Assembly: GCF_030687535.1 (NCBI RefSeq)
Contig: NZ_CP117437.1
Location: 1,819,501 to 1,883,500, forward strand
Length of the DNA: 64,000 nt
Reading direction: 5' to 3'
From: Pseudomonas sp. FP2335
Lineage (GTDB): Bacteria; Pseudomonadota; Gammaproteobacteria; Pseudomonadales; Pseudomonadaceae
The translations under genes and the position numbers were made by a program. Below are positions 10,107 through 19,654 of this stretch, piece after piece. Every line of letters starts with the position of its first letter. Positions within the stretch are counted from its first letter, which is position 1. The notes below the pieces were generated by a model that was not told the origin of the DNA, made no database searches, and worked only from the letters and a program-made list of their open reading frames with translations.

Positions 10107-10195
10107 TGGCGAGGGCGCTTGCGCCCGTTGGACCGCGTAACGGTCCCACGTTTTGCGGCTGCTGCGCAGCCGAATGGGGGCAAGCGCCCTCGCCA
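10107..10195. repeat. Large inverted repeat in the kdpB-kdpC gap
   Basis: TGGCGAGGGCGCTTGC (10107-10122) is perfectly inverted at 10180-10195 with a 57-base interior that itself holds a GGCTGCTGCGCAGCC hairpin. The ends match another Pseudomonas REP type (GGCGAGGG...GCTT), also present near 40,620 and 63,930. It could fold in the polycistronic RNA and influence kdpC expression. Confidence 0.8.
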
Positions 10196-10226
10196 CGGTG
10201 GTTCTCGATTTGTTAAGGAGTTGAAC

Positions 10227-10772
10227 ATGGCTAACATCATCCGCCCGGCCCTGAGCCTGCTGGTGCTCATGACCCTGATTACCGGCGTCGCCTATCCACT
10301 GGTGGTCACTGGCGTCGCCCAAGTCGCCTTCCCCGAGCAGGCCAACGGCAGCCTGGTGTACGACGCCAGCGGCAAGGTGCGCGGCTCCAGCCTGATCGCC
10401 CAGGATTTCAGCGGTGACAACTGGTTCCACCCGCGCCCATCCGCGGGTGCCTTTGCCACGGTCTCCAGCAGCGCCAGCAACCTCGGCCCAAGCAACCCGG
10501 CATTGGCCACGCGTATCTTCGAGGACGCGAGTAAACAACTGGTGCCAAGCCAGGGGCCGGTGCCTTTGGCCTCGCTGACTACCTCTGGCAGCGGTCTTGA
10601 TCCACACTTGCCACCACAGGCGATTGCCTATCAACTGGCGCGCGTGGCGGCGGCGCGGAATGTGCCGGTGTCGACCTTGCAGCGCTTGTTGGATGAGCAC
10701 ATTGAAAGCCCGTTGGTGGGCCCGCCGGTGGTGAATGTGCTGGCATTGAACATGGCCCTGGAAAAACTGTAA
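10227..10772 (+). CDS. kdpC: K+-transporting ATPase subunit C
   Basis: A 181-residue protein with one N-terminal membrane helix (about residues 7-28) and a periplasmic domain containing the family stretch GSSLIAQ...WFHPRPSA. KdpC stabilises the KdpAB pair. The start at 10227 is backed by AAGGAG seven bases before; an upstream in-frame extension runs through the repeat and is not credible as protein. It is followed by a REPIN and then kdpD, so transcription may continue into the sensor genes. Confidence 0.95.
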   Translation: MANIIRPALSLLVLMTLITGVAYPLVVTGVAQVAFPEQANGSLVYDASGKVRGSSLIAQDFSGDNWFHPRPSAGAFATVSSSASNLGPSNPALATRIFEDASKQLVPSQGPVPLASLTTSGSGLDPHLPPQAIAYQLARVAAARNVPVSTLQRLLDEHIESPLVGPPVVNVLALNMALEKL

Positions 10773-10782
10773 GCAGTGAAAC

Positions 10783-10857
10783 CGCCATCGTGGGCAAGCC
10801 CACTCCCACATTTGCAATGCAATCCCTTGTGGGAGCGGGCTTGCCCGCGATGACGGC
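10783..10857. repeat. REPIN-like inverted repeat
   Basis: GCCATCGTGGGCAAGCCCA at the left faces GTGGGAGCGGGCTTGCCCGC at the right. It lies in the kdpC-kdpD gap. Confidence 0.85.
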
Positions 10858-10896
10858 CTTAAAGACTGTAAATAAACACCTGAAGGAACCCCCTAC

Positions 10897-13548
10897 ATGA
10901 GCGACTCCGGCCGCGCCGATGCCTTGTTAGCCGATCTGCCCCGCAACGGCCGTGGCCGGCTCAAAGTCTTTCTCGGCGCCGCGCCGGGGGTGGGCAAGAC
11001 CTACGCCATGCTCCAGGCCGCCCATACGCAGCTGCGCCAGGGCGTCAAACTCATCGCCGGGGTGGTCGAAACCCATGGCCGCGCCGAGACCGAAGCGCTG
11101 CTCAGCGGCCTGCCGCAGCAACCGCTGTTGCGCAGCGAATACCGCGGCGTGATGCTCGAAGAGATGGACCTCGACGGCCTGCTCGCCGCCAAACCCAAGC
11201 TGGTACTGGTGGACGAACTGGCCCATAGCAACGCCCCTGGCAGCCGGCATGAAAAGCGCTGGCAAGACATCCAGGAGCTGCTCGCCGCTGGCATCAACGT
11301 GTTCACCACAGTCAACGTCCAACACCTGGAAAGCCTCAACGACCAAGTGCGCGGCATCACCGGCGTGCAAGTGCGCGAAACCCTGCCGGACTGGGTGCTG
11401 CAAGAGGCCGACGAACTGCTGTTGATCGACCTGCCTTCCCGTGAGCTGCTCGAGCGCCTGCGCGACGGCAAGGTGTACGTGCCGGAACAAGCCCGCGCCG
11501 CCATCGACGCGTTCTTCACCCAGACCAACCTGATGGCCCTGCGCGAGCTGGCGATGCAGACCGCCGCCGCCCACGTCGACGATGACTTGGCCCAAGGCTA
11601 TCGCCAGCTCGGCCAGGCCGCACCGGCTGTGCGCGGGCGCTTGCTGGTCGGCGTGGACGGCGATGCCCAGGCCGAACGCCTGGTGCGCCATGCCAGCCGC
11701 GTGGCCCAGCGTCGGCATCTGCCGTGGAGCCTGGTGCATATCGACAACGGCCGGGCGCGGGATGAGCAATCGCGTCTGCGCCTGCAAAACGCCCAGCAAC
11801 TGGCCGAGCGCCTCGGCGGCGAAGTGGTGTTGCTGCGTGCGGGGGAAGTGGCCAAGACCCTGATCCAGCACGCCGCCGAACGCCGCGCCAGTTTGCTGCT
11901 GGTGGGACAGTCGCGGATGCGCTGGCACCGTCGCGTGTTCGGCGGTGGTCTGGCGGCGCGTCTGTTGCGCAATGCGCGGGGCTTGGAAATCAACGTCCTC
12001 GACAGCGACGACGTCCCCGCGCCGCCACGCCTGCCGGATGTACGTGGGTTGGTGTGGTTCGACTACGGCCTGGCGGTTGCCGCCACCGTGGTGGCGGCGG
12101 CGTTGGCCTGGGCGGTGGCCAGCGTGTTGCCGTTGCCGAATATCTCCCTGGTGTTCCTCGCTGCCGTGCTGCTGGTGGCGGTGCGCAGCAGTCTGGGGCC
12201 ATCGCTGGTGTGTGCGGCGCTGTCGTTTCTGACGTATGACTTCCTGTTTATCCCGCCGAATTTTTCCTTCGCGATCCAGCGTGAAGAAGATGTGCTGACG
12301 CTGCTGTTTTTCCTGCTGATGGCGGCGCTCACCGGCAACCTCGCCGCGCGTCAACGCCGGCAGTTGCAGGCGCTGCGCGACACCCAGGAAGAAACCAGCG
12401 AGTTGCTCGACCTGTCGCGCAAACTCACCGCCGCCACCGATCGCCAGGCGGTGATCAGTGCGGCGGCCCATCACCTGGAAGGTTGGAGCGACCTCGACTT
12501 ATGCCTGGTCAACCGCGACGGCCAGGGCGGTTGGACCATCGAGACCGGCGGCCCGCTGACCCTTACCGAGGCCGAACGCGCCGCCGCCGACTGGGCCTGG
12601 CAACACGACCAGCCGGCCGGCATGGGCACCGGTACCTTGCCGTTCGGGCGTTGGTGGTGGTGGCCGCTGTCGGGTGAAGAGGGCCCGTTGGGCTTGCTCG
12701 GCGTGAGTCCCAAGCCGGGCCTGGAGTTGAGCGGCCAGCGTCGCCGTTTGCTCACGGCCTTGAGCCAGCCGCTGGCGCAAGCCCTGGCCCGTGCGCAACT
12801 GGCGCAGGAGTTGGAATCGGCACGCCTGCACGGTGAAACCGAGCAACTGCGCAGCGCCTTGCTCGCGTCGGTGTCCCACGATTTGCGCACGCCGCTGACC
12901 GCCATGCGCGGCAGCATCGACAGCCTGCTGGCCCTCGGTGAAGCTATTCCGCTGGAGGATCGCCGCGAGTTGCTGGAAGGTACCCGCGATGAGGCCGAGC
13001 GTCTCGACCGTTATATCCAGAACCTGCTCGACATGACACGCCTGGGCCACGGTGCGCTGAAGCTGGCGCGTGACTGGGTGGCGCCGGGTGACATCGTCGG
13101 CAGCGCGCTTGGCCGGCTGCGCGCCGTGCTGGCGCCATTGCAGGTGCGCACTGAGGTGCCATCGGGGTTGCCCTTGCTCTACGTGCACGCGGCGCTGATC
13201 GAGCAGGCGTTGGTCAATGTGTTGGAAAACGCCGCACGGTTTTCGCCCGCCCACGGGCGTTTGGACTTGAGTGCGGGGGTGTCGGATAACCAGCTGTTTT
13301 TTGCAGTTGCCGACGAAGGCCCGGGGATTCCCGAGGACGAGCGCGCGAAAATTTTCGACATGTTCTACACCGCCGCCCGGGGTGATCGCGGCGGGCAGGG
13401 CACCGGCCTCGGCCTGGCGATCTGCCAGGGCATGGTCGGCGCGCACGGTGGGCATATCAGCGTGGCCGAAGGTATCGACGGGCGCGGCACCTGCATCACC
13501 TTGTTCCTACCGTTGCCGACCCAGCCTGGCCTTGAGCGCGAGGCATGA
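10897..13548 (+). CDS. kdpD: Sensor histidine kinase KdpD
   Basis: An 883-residue K+/turgor sensor kinase. Domains in order: KdpD N-terminal ATP-binding domain with Walker A GAAPGVGKTYAM (about residues 28-39) and LVDELAHSNAPGSRH; a Usp-like domain (about 245-365); four membrane helices of the DUF4118 type (about 390-490); a GAF-like region; the dimerisation domain with phospho-His in SHDLRTPLT (near His661); and an HATPase domain ending in GTGLGLAICQG. It phosphorylates KdpE at low K+ or osmotic stress. The kinase-to-regulator gap is 37 bases, so kdpDE are co-transcribed. Confidence 0.96.
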   Translation: MSDSGRADALLADLPRNGRGRLKVFLGAAPGVGKTYAMLQAAHTQLRQGVKLIAGVVETHGRAETEALLSGLPQQPLLRSEYRGVMLEEMDLDGLLAAKPKLVLVDELAHSNAPGSRHEKRWQDIQELLAAGINVFTTVNVQHLESLNDQVRGITGVQVRETLPDWVLQEADELLLIDLPSRELLERLRDGKVYVPEQARAAIDAFFTQTNLMALRELAMQTAAAHVDDDLAQGYRQLGQAAPAVRGRLLVGVDGDAQAERLVRHASRVAQRRHLPWSLVHIDNGRARDEQSRLRLQNAQQLAERLGGEVVLLRAGEVAKTLIQHAAERRASLLLVGQSRMRWHRRVFGGGLAARLLRNARGLEINVLDSDDVPAPPRLPDVRGLVWFDYGLAVAATVVAAALAWAVASVLPLPNISLVFLAAVLLVAVRSSLGPSLVCAALSFLTYDFLFIPPNFSFAIQREEDVLTLLFFLLMAALTGNLAARQRRQLQALRDTQEETSELLDLSRKLTAATDRQAVISAAAHHLEGWSDLDLCLVNRDGQGGWTIETGGPLTLTEAERAAADWAWQHDQPAGMGTGTLPFGRWWWWPLSGEEGPLGLLGVSPKPGLELSGQRRRLLTALSQPLAQALARAQLAQELESARLHGETEQLRSALLASVSHDLRTPLTAMRGSIDSLLALGEAIPLEDRRELLEGTRDEAERLDRYIQNLLDMTRLGHGALKLARDWVAPGDIVGSALGRLRAVLAPLQVRTEVPSGLPLLYVHAALIEQALVNVLENAARFSPAHGRLDLSAGVSDNQLFFAVADEGPGIPEDERAKIFDMFYTAARGDRGGQGTGLGLAICQGMVGAHGGHISVAEGIDGRGTCITLFLPLPTQPGLEREA

Positions 13549-13585
13549 GCTACCCTGTTTTCTCCGCCGATTCTGATTGGACACC

Positions 13586-14275
13586 ATGAGCCAGACCGCG
13601 ACGATTTTGGTCATTGATGACGAACCGCAGATCCGCAAATTCCTGCGCATCAGCCTGGCCTCCCAGGGCTACAAAGTGATTGAGGCCGGCACCGGCAATG
13701 AAGGCCTGGCCCAGGCCGCGCTGAACAAGCCGGACTTGCTGGTGCTCGACCTCGGCCTGCCGGACATGGACGGCCAGCAGGTGCTGCGTGAGTTTCGCGA
13801 ATGGTCGATGGTGCCGGTGCTGGTGCTTTCGGTGCGGGCCAGCGAAGGGCAGAAAGTCGAGGCCCTCGACGGTGGCGCGAATGACTACGTGACCAAACCG
13901 TTTGGCATCCAGGAGTTTCTTGCCCGCGTGCGTGCGCTGTTGCGCCAGGTGCCGACGGGCGAGGCTCAGGAAGCGTCGTTGAGTTTCGGCCCGTTGACCG
14001 TCGACCTGGCCTATCGCCGTGTACTGCTGGACGGTGCCGAGGTGGCCTTGACCCGCAAGGAATACGCGGTACTGGCACAACTGGCGCGTCATCCGGGGCG
14101 GGTGATTACCCAGCAGCAATTGCTCAAGGACATCTGGGGGCCGACCCATACCGAAGACAGTCACTACCTGCGGATTGTGGTCGGGCATCTGCGCCAGAAG
14201 TTGGCGGATGACCCGACGCAGCCGCGGTTTATCGTGACGGAGGCGGGGGTGGGGTATCGGTTGTTGGGCGCCTAG
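13586..14275 (+). CDS. kdpE: Response regulator KdpE (OmpR family)
   Basis: A 229-residue two-domain regulator: receiver with phospho-acceptor Asp55 (VLDLGLPDMDG), switch Lys in VTKPFG, and a C-terminal OmpR-type winged helix (LTRKEYAVLAQLARHPGRVITQ ... TEAGVGYRL). Once phosphorylated by KdpD it activates kdpFABC. The ATG at 13586 (MSQTATILVIDDE) was preferred to a TTG three codons before. The boxes upstream of kdpF are its predicted site. Confidence 0.96.
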   Translation: MSQTATILVIDDEPQIRKFLRISLASQGYKVIEAGTGNEGLAQAALNKPDLLVLDLGLPDMDGQQVLREFREWSMVPVLVLSVRASEGQKVEALDGGANDYVTKPFGIQEFLARVRALLRQVPTGEAQEASLSFGPLTVDLAYRRVLLDGAEVALTRKEYAVLAQLARHPGRVITQQQLLKDIWGPTHTEDSHYLRIVVGHLRQKLADDPTQPRFIVTEAGVGYRLLGA

Positions 14276-14298
14276 ATGTTTGGTGGCTGGGCCGGCCT

Positions 14299-14376
14299 CA
14301 TCGCGGGCAAGCCCGCTCCCACATTTTGAAAGCGTTCACCATTGGAGTGTGGGAGCTGGCTTGCCTGCGATGGCGC
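14299..14376. repeat. REPIN-like inverted repeat
   Basis: ATCGCGGGCAAGCCCGCTCC at the left and GTGTGGGAGCTGGCTTGCCTG at the right, between the convergent kdpE and patatin genes. The right copy is somewhat degenerate. Confidence 0.8.
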
Positions 14377-14396
14377 CATCAGCAACACCAGAAACC

Positions 14397-15434
14397 TCAG
14401 CCCTGCTCGCTCTCATATCGATCCAACGTATCCCGCGCAATCTCCCGCCCCAACGCGATCAACTCCGGCGCCTTGTAAAACTCGAAAAACCGGCACACCC
14501 GCTTCGGCACGTTGATCAACACATCCGGCGGATACCCGGCGATCTTGTATTGCGCCAACGAGGTCTGCATCACCTCGAAACTCTGGTTGATCAAGTCCAG
14601 CAACGACGCCGGGCCGACGTTGTCGATGATGAACGAACCGGTCGCCGACTTCGGTGCTCCGGCGGTTTCCGGGGCGGCGGCGGGTTGTTGGGCTTCGGGT
14701 TCCGCCGAGTCCAGCCAGGGGTTGATGTCTGCGGCTTCGGCCTGCAATGCCTCTTGCTCCAGCTTCATCAACTGTTCGGCCTGTTTGCGGCGGAAGGGCA
14801 GGTGCGAACCGAGGGATTTCGCCAGGCTGTTGAAACGGCTCTTGAACGCTGGTGGGCGCTGGATCACCGGCAATTGGTAGTGCTTCTGGTTGGTGGCGTT
14901 GAGGTTGACCGCAATGATCAAGTCGCAATGGCTCGACACCACCGGCACGATCGGCAGCGGGTTGAGCAGGCCGCCGTCCACCAGCATGCGGTTGCCCTGC
15001 ATCACGGGTGTAAACAGGCTGGGGATCGCCGCCGAGGCGCGCATGGCCTGGTGCAGACAACCTTCCTGGAACCAGATTTCCTGTTGGTTGGTGAGGTCGG
15101 TGGCGACGGCGGTGTAGGGGATGCGCAACTCTTCGATGTTCAACTCGCCGACGATCTTGCGGATCTGGCCGAAGACCTTCTCGCCTCGGATCGCCCCCAG
15201 GCGAAAACTCACGTCCACCAGGCGCAACACGTCGAGGTAATCGAGGCTTTCGATCCAACTGCGGTAGTCATCCAGTTTGCCGGCGGCGTAGATGCCGCCC
15301 ACTACGGCGCCCATGGAGCAACCAGCGACACAGGCAATGTCGTAGCCGCGCCGTTCGATCTCCTCGATCACTCCGATATGGGCGTAGCCCCGGGCCCCGC
15401 CGGAGCCCAGCACCAAGGCAACACGTTTCTTCAT
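14397..15434 (-). CDS. Patatin-like phospholipase (RssA type)
   Basis: A 345-residue serine hydrolase. The oxyanion segment LGSGGARGYAHIG opens the protein, the nucleophile elbow is GCSMG (Ser40), and the partner Asp lies in VDGGLLNPLP, giving the Ser-Asp dyad of bacterial patatins. A C-terminal extension of about 100 residues with an acidic/alanine-rich stretch follows. The start at 15434 (MKKRVALVLG) gives the motif its canonical position; the frame is open 65 codons further up but shows no homology-like features. It is likely a cytoplasmic lysophospholipase or esterase of unknown physiological substrate. Confidence 0.85.
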   Translation of the reverse strand: MKKRVALVLGSGGARGYAHIGVIEEIERRGYDIACVAGCSMGAVVGGIYAAGKLDDYRSWIESLDYLDVLRLVDVSFRLGAIRGEKVFGQIRKIVGELNIEELRIPYTAVATDLTNQQEIWFQEGCLHQAMRASAAIPSLFTPVMQGNRMLVDGGLLNPLPIVPVVSSHCDLIIAVNLNATNQKHYQLPVIQRPPAFKSRFNSLAKSLGSHLPFRRKQAEQLMKLEQEALQAEAADINPWLDSAEPEAQQPAAAPETAGAPKSATGSFIIDNVGPASLLDLINQSFEVMQTSLAQYKIAGYPPDVLINVPKRVCRFFEFYKAPELIALGREIARDTLDRYESEQG

Positions 15435-15631
15435 GGTCCATGTCCTACAGAAGGCAGGTGCCCACAATGCACCTATTGAGGGGGCGGCTTCAATCTTCGC
15501 TGCGGGAGTGATAAGGCTCGGGTATGCTCTGGCAATAGGTAGGATCGATTTCAGGCTAGGGACAAGGCACTTTTCCAAGTAGGCAACGTCTACAACGTAC
15601 GACTGTTTTTCTTTATTTTGAGGTGTCATCG

Positions 15632-15910
15632 ATGAAAGCCTGGATGTGTGTGCCTGTGATCGTGTTGGCCCTGGCCGGTTGTGCCGGGAAAACCGCGTAC
15701 CGCGACAGCTGCGGCACGCAATTGGATGCCGCCTGGCATGAGCTGGACCTGGCCAAGGCCGAAGGTTTCGCCGGTACGGTCAGTTACTCCAAGGCTCTGT
15801 CGCTGTTGACCGGCGCCAAGACTCAGCAACAGTTCGAAGCGTTTGAAGGCTGCGCCAACAAGGCCGAAAAAGCGCGTTTCTATATTCGTGAGTCGCGCGC
15901 CGGGCGTTGA
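15632..15910 (+). CDS. Small lipoprotein
   Basis: A 92-residue protein with a signal peptide and lipobox LAGC (acylated Cys17), followed by a short helical domain with two further cysteines (DSCGTQ and EGCANK) that could form a disulfide. There is no aspartate at +2 after the lipid Cys, so outer-membrane delivery is expected. Family function unknown. It lies 42 bases before the CHAD gene in the same direction and is probably co-transcribed with it. Confidence 0.8.
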   Translation: MKAWMCVPVIVLALAGCAGKTAYRDSCGTQLDAAWHELDLAKAEGFAGTVSYSKALSLLTGAKTQQQFEAFEGCANKAEKARFYIRESRAGR

Positions 15911-15952
15911 TCCGGGCGCTAATAGGATTTTTCATCGGGGAGTGAGGGCAGG

Positions 15953-16714
15953 ATGTCAGCGTTGGTCGATCAGTTAGTCGCTCAGGTCATTGGCCTGGAA
16001 GTTGGGTTGCTGAGCTGCCAGGCTCGTCTTGCCGCCGTCACCGACGATGAAGCCCTGCATGATCTGCGCACCACCGTGCGCCGCCTGCGCAGCCTGTTGC
16101 GCCCCTTGCGCGGGCTGCCGGGGGTGGAACAGCTGGAGGCGGCCGCCAGTGCGGTCGGCCAGTTGACCACGCCGTTGCGTGACCGCGAGGTGCTGGCGGC
16201 GTATTTGCACCAGCACGGTCATCACCTGGCCGCCGATCGACGCCTGCGCTTGCAACCCGAGGCGTATCGGCAGGTGGCACAAGGCCCGGAGCTGTCGCAC
16301 TTGCTGCTGATCCTCGATGCCTTTCCGCGCTTCATCCGCGCCTCTGAACATCAAAAACTGCTCAAGGGCCTGCGCACGCGTATCGAGAAGCGCCTGGCCA
16401 AGCAATGGCAGGCACTTGGCGCCGCGTTGAAAGACCCCGAGCACGATCGCCATCGCCTGCGCTTGTTGATCAAGCGTGTGCGTTACGCCGCCGAAGCGTA
16501 TCCCGAATTGGACAAACTCCCCGCCAAAGCCCTGCCTCGCCTCAAGGGAGCCCAAGCCGCCCTGGGCGATTGGCACGACTGCTGGCAGTGGCTGGCCCAG
16601 GCCCAGCAGCAGGCGGATTTGCAGCCTTGCGTGGCGGTGTGGCAACGCACCATGGCCAAGGCGCAAGGGCAGGCGGATCGCGTGCTGGATAAGCTCAGCG
16701 CGGATTGTTTCTGA
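15953..16714 (+). CDS. CHAD domain-containing protein
   Basis: A 253-residue all-helical CHAD protein (conserved histidine alpha-helical domain). Characteristic basic/His motifs are visible: DEALHDLRTTVRRLRSLLRP near residue 30 and DRHRLRLLIKRVRYAAEAY near residue 170. CHAD domains bind inorganic polyphosphate and can occur with CYTH triphosphatases; here there is no CYTH partner. It probably binds polyphosphate in the cytoplasm, by family knowledge only. It sits in a short operon behind the small lipoprotein. Confidence 0.85.
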   Translation: MSALVDQLVAQVIGLEVGLLSCQARLAAVTDDEALHDLRTTVRRLRSLLRPLRGLPGVEQLEAAASAVGQLTTPLRDREVLAAYLHQHGHHLAADRRLRLQPEAYRQVAQGPELSHLLLILDAFPRFIRASEHQKLLKGLRTRIEKRLAKQWQALGAALKDPEHDRHRLRLLIKRVRYAAEAYPELDKLPAKALPRLKGAQAALGDWHDCWQWLAQAQQQADLQPCVAVWQRTMAKAQGQADRVLDKLSADCF

Positions 16715-16804
16715 ACCGGTCCGGCTTTTGGCCGGAATAGGCGCTGTGCCTGGCGGGCCCGCTGGTTAAGATCGCCCATCTGTTTCTTTTGATGTGAGGT
16801 CGCC

Positions 16805-17602
16805 ATGCGTTTCAGTGATTTGCTCGACGCCGCCCGTAGCCACCCGCAGGACGTCACCATCCCCGCCGAATGGGCGCAAGGCCGTGCCACGTTTGGTGGC
16901 CTGGTCGCCGCCTTGCAGTACGAAGCGTTGCGCGCCCAGGTGCCGGCGGATCGGCCGTTGCGCTCGCTGGCGGTCACCTTCGTCGGGCCGGTAGCGCCGG
17001 ATGTGCCGGCCAGCTATCAAGTCGAAGTGTTGCGCGAAGGCAAGGCCGTCAGCCAGTTGCTCGGCCGTGTGGTGCAGAACGGTGAAGTGGCGACCCTGGT
17101 ACAGGCCAGTTTCGGTGGCTCCCGCGCGTCGGAAATCACGGTGGAGAGCGAAGCGCCGCCGGTGTTCAAGCACTGGGATGAGTGCCAGGAACTGCCTTAC
17201 ATCAAGGGCGTCACGCCGGAGTTCATGCGCCATTTGGCGATGCGTTGGAGCGTCGGCGGTCTGCCGTTTACCGGTAACAAATCCCGCGACATGGGCGGCT
17301 GGGTCCGACTGCGTGGGGATGTAAAAGAGGAACCGCTGACCGAAGCGCACATCCTCGCCCTGGTCGACGCCTGGCCCCCGGCGTTGCTGCCGCACCTGAA
17401 AAAGCCGGCGCCGGGCAGCACACTGACCTGGACCATCGAGTTCATCCAGCCGTTGCAGGATTTGACCACCCTCGACTGGTGCCAGTACTACGTCAGCGTC
17501 GAACACGCCCGTGACGGCTATGGCCATGCCGCCGCCGCGCTGTGGAGCCCGAGCGGTGCGCTGATCGCCATCAGCCGCCAGACCGTGGTGGTGTTCGCCT
17601 GA
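16805..17602 (+). CDS. Acyl-CoA thioesterase family protein
   Basis: A 265-residue double-hotdog thioesterase of the TesB-like type: an N-terminal hotdog (residues about 15-110, including 'ATFGGLVAALQYEAL') and a C-terminal hotdog with the PHLKKPAPGSTLTWTIEF region. It would hydrolyse acyl-CoA thioesters in the cytosol. GAGGT before the ATG supports the start. It is monocistronic and converges on the Mpo1-like gene with only three bases between the stops. Substrate chain length cannot be read from the sequence. Confidence 0.83.
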   Translation: MRFSDLLDAARSHPQDVTIPAEWAQGRATFGGLVAALQYEALRAQVPADRPLRSLAVTFVGPVAPDVPASYQVEVLREGKAVSQLLGRVVQNGEVATLVQASFGGSRASEITVESEAPPVFKHWDECQELPYIKGVTPEFMRHLAMRWSVGGLPFTGNKSRDMGGWVRLRGDVKEEPLTEAHILALVDAWPPALLPHLKKPAPGSTLTWTIEFIQPLQDLTTLDWCQYYVSVEHARDGYGHAAAALWSPSGALIAISRQTVVVFA

Positions 17603-17605
17603 TCC

Positions 17606-17968
17606 TCAGTGCCGATGGCGCTGCCGCCAGGCGCGCCACCAGCCACCGCTGAAGACAAAACGCGGGAAGGTCACGAATTGCTCGACCACCAACCGCTGCA
17701 CGGCGTCTTTGCGATCACTGAAGGGTTCACTGGCCTGGGCTTCCAGGCTATGCCCGTGACGCTGCAAGGCCAGGCCGGCGAGGATACCGACCACGCCAAT
17801 GGCAAAACTCGCCAGGCTCAGGCTGAACACGCCGGACACAATCAGCAGGAACCCGACGATGAATAGCGGCACGGCAATCAGGTGCAACGCCAGGTTGGTC
17901 GGGTGCTGATGGTTCTGTGGGTAATTGCGCCATTGCCAGGCGGGGAGATTGGGATGACGTTTGCCCAT
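17606..17968 (-). CDS. Mpo1/DUF962-like membrane protein
   Basis: A 120-residue protein with two central hydrophobic helices. The stretch 'NHQHPTNLALHLIAVPLFIVGF' resembles the H-x3-N-x3-H signature of Mpo1/DUF962 proteins, whose yeast member is an iron-dependent dioxygenase acting on 2-hydroxy fatty acids. The C-terminus contains the QFVTFPRFVFSGGWWRAW segment. The start at 17968 is supported by AGAGGA upstream. Family assignment rests on the short motif, so treat the function as tentative. Confidence 0.6.
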   Translation of the reverse strand: MGKRHPNLPAWQWRNYPQNHQHPTNLALHLIAVPLFIVGFLLIVSGVFSLSLASFAIGVVGILAGLALQRHGHSLEAQASEPFSDRKDAVQRLVVEQFVTFPRFVFSGGWWRAWRQRHRH

Positions 17969-18076
17969 GCTGAAAAATCCTCTGTCCGTTGAAACAACTT
18001 GAACAGAGTTTAGGCAGGGACGGGCGCAGCGGCGAATCAAGGCTGGCTATAGGGGCTATAGCCAACCTTGGATGGC

Positions 18077-19558
18077 TTACAGCTTCAATTGCCCGATGGC
18101 TTTGCTCAATTCACCGGCCAGAGTCGCCAGTTGGTTGCTGGTGGTTGCCGAATCCACGGTTTGTTTCACGGTGTTTTCGGTGACGTCACGAATGCTCACC
18201 ACCGCGCGGTTCATTTCCTCGGCGACATGGCTTTGCTGCTCTGCGGCGACGGCGATCTGAGTGTTGCTTTCACGCATCTGCGCCACGGCGCTGGTGATTT
18301 CGGCCAGTGCCGCGCCCGCTTCAAGGGCTTGTTGCACGCAGTCGTCGGCCTTGAAGGAGCTTTCCTGCATGAAGTCCACCGCATCGCGGGTGCCGGCTTG
18401 CAGCGCGGAGACCATTCGGGTGATTTCGTCGGTGGAGCTTTGTACACGTTTGGCCAGGTTGCGCACTTCGTCGGCGACCACCGCAAAACCACGGCCCATT
18501 TCCCCGGCGCGGGCGGCTTCGATCGCGGCGTTGAGGGCGAGCAGGTTGGTCTGTTCGGCGATGCTGTGGATCACGCTGACGACGCCGTTGATTTTCTGGC
18601 TGTCCTCGGCGAGTTTCTGGATCATTTCGGCGGTCTGTTGCACGCCGGTGGACAGCCCGGCAATCGAGCGTTGCACGCGGCTCACCACTTCATGGCCGCT
18701 GCCGGCGAGGGTGTCGGCGGTCTGGGACAAATCCCGCGTGGCGCCGGCGTGCTGGGCGATGTGGTAGACGGTGGCGGTCATCTCGTTGATGGCGGTGGCG
18801 GCCTGGTCGGTTTCGCTTTGCTGGCCGAGCATGCCGTGCTGCACGTCGTTCATGCTGCTGGCCAGGCGCGCGGCGCCGTCATCCAGTTGCTGGGCAGTAC
18901 GCGCCACGGTGTTGACCACCCGTTGGTAACCGGCCTGCATGGCGTTGAAGGCGCTGGCCATCTGGCCGACTTCATCCTTGCACGCCAACGGCACGCGGGC
19001 CGACAGGTCGCCGGTTTTCTCCACGTGCAGCATCACGTCCTTGAGGGTGTTGAGCTGGCTGAGCAAGAAACGGATCAGCAACTGCGAAGCGCCGAGCATC
19101 GCCAGCATCAGGATCGCGACGGCCACGGCGTAGTTGGTAAAACGGTCTTCGAAGACCTGGCTCAGGCTGGGCGCGTAGGCCAGCACGGCGACGTATTGAC
19201 CGTCGGCGCGCGCGACCACATCGGCGCCCAACAGCGGGTTAACGCCGAGCCAGGGCATGTGATTGAGTTCGATCCAGCCGGTGGCGCTGGCCAGGGCTGA
19301 CAGATCCTGCTCCGCCAGTTGTGGGACTTGGCCTCGGGCAAATGTCAGCAGGTGCTCGCCCTTGGGCAGCGGTTTGTCAGCCGGCCACGCGCTGAGCAAG
19401 CGCGCCTGCGCCTGCGCGGAGGCCTGGGACGCGTCGCTGCGTGCCTGTTGTTCGAGCTGTACGGCGTACAGCACCAGCAACAAGGTGGTGATGAAGGCGA
19501 CCGCGTTGACGGCCCAGAATTTGTACTTCAGCGAGATGTTGCTAAGCCAGGCACCCAT
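18077..19558 (-). CDS. Methyl-accepting chemotaxis protein
   Basis: A 493-residue chemoreceptor: TM1 (about residues 12-34), a periplasmic region of about 110 residues, TM2 (about 145-170), a HAMP domain, and a cytoplasmic signalling hairpin with the invariant tip [28 protein letters not shown]. The periplasmic part is too short for a double Cache domain and its ligand is unknown. There is no C-terminal NWETF-like CheR tether. It is a lone gene, as most Pseudomonas receptors are. The start ([10 protein letters not shown]) gives one short cytoplasmic lead before TM1. Confidence 0.9.
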   Translation of the reverse strand: MGAWLSNISLKYKFWAVNAVAFITTLLLVLYAVQLEQQARSDASQASAQAQARLLSAWPADKPLPKGEHLLTFARGQVPQLAEQDLSALASATGWIELNHMPWLGVNPLLGADVVARADGQYVAVLAYAPSLSQVFEDRFTNYAVAVAILMLAMLGASQLLIRFLLSQLNTLKDVMLHVEKTGDLSARVPLACKDEVGQMASAFNAMQAGYQRVVNTVARTAQQLDDGAARLASSMNDVQHGMLGQQSETDQAATAINEMTATVYHIAQHAGATRDLSQTADTLAGSGHEVVSRVQRSIAGLSTGVQQTAEMIQKLAEDSQKINGVVSVIHSIAEQTNLLALNAAIEAARAGEMGRGFAVVADEVRNLAKRVQSSTDEITRMVSALQAGTRDAVDFMQESSFKADDCVQQALEAGAALAEITSAVAQMRESNTQIAVAAEQQSHVAEEMNRAVVSIRDVTENTVKQTVDSATTSNQLATLAGELSKAIGQLKL

Positions 19559-19654
19559 GGAAGGTTTTCTCTGATAGCGGAAACAGCATTGGCAAGGTGC
19601 CATTATTGTGCCGCTATTCAACAATACCCTTTTGACATGGGTCAATGGGCCGCA

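Noticed and set aside
10119..10226. 36-codon N-terminal extension of kdpC
   Set aside because: It reads through the inverted repeat; AAGGAG and the family start are at 10227.
10927..12474. 515-codon minus-strand frame opposite kdpD
   Set aside because: Antisense shadow of kdpD; no RBS or family features.
15435..15629. 65-codon N-terminal extension of the patatin gene
   Set aside because: The patatin fold starts at MKKRVALVLG; the extension has no RBS and no features, and the oxyanion motif would be misplaced.
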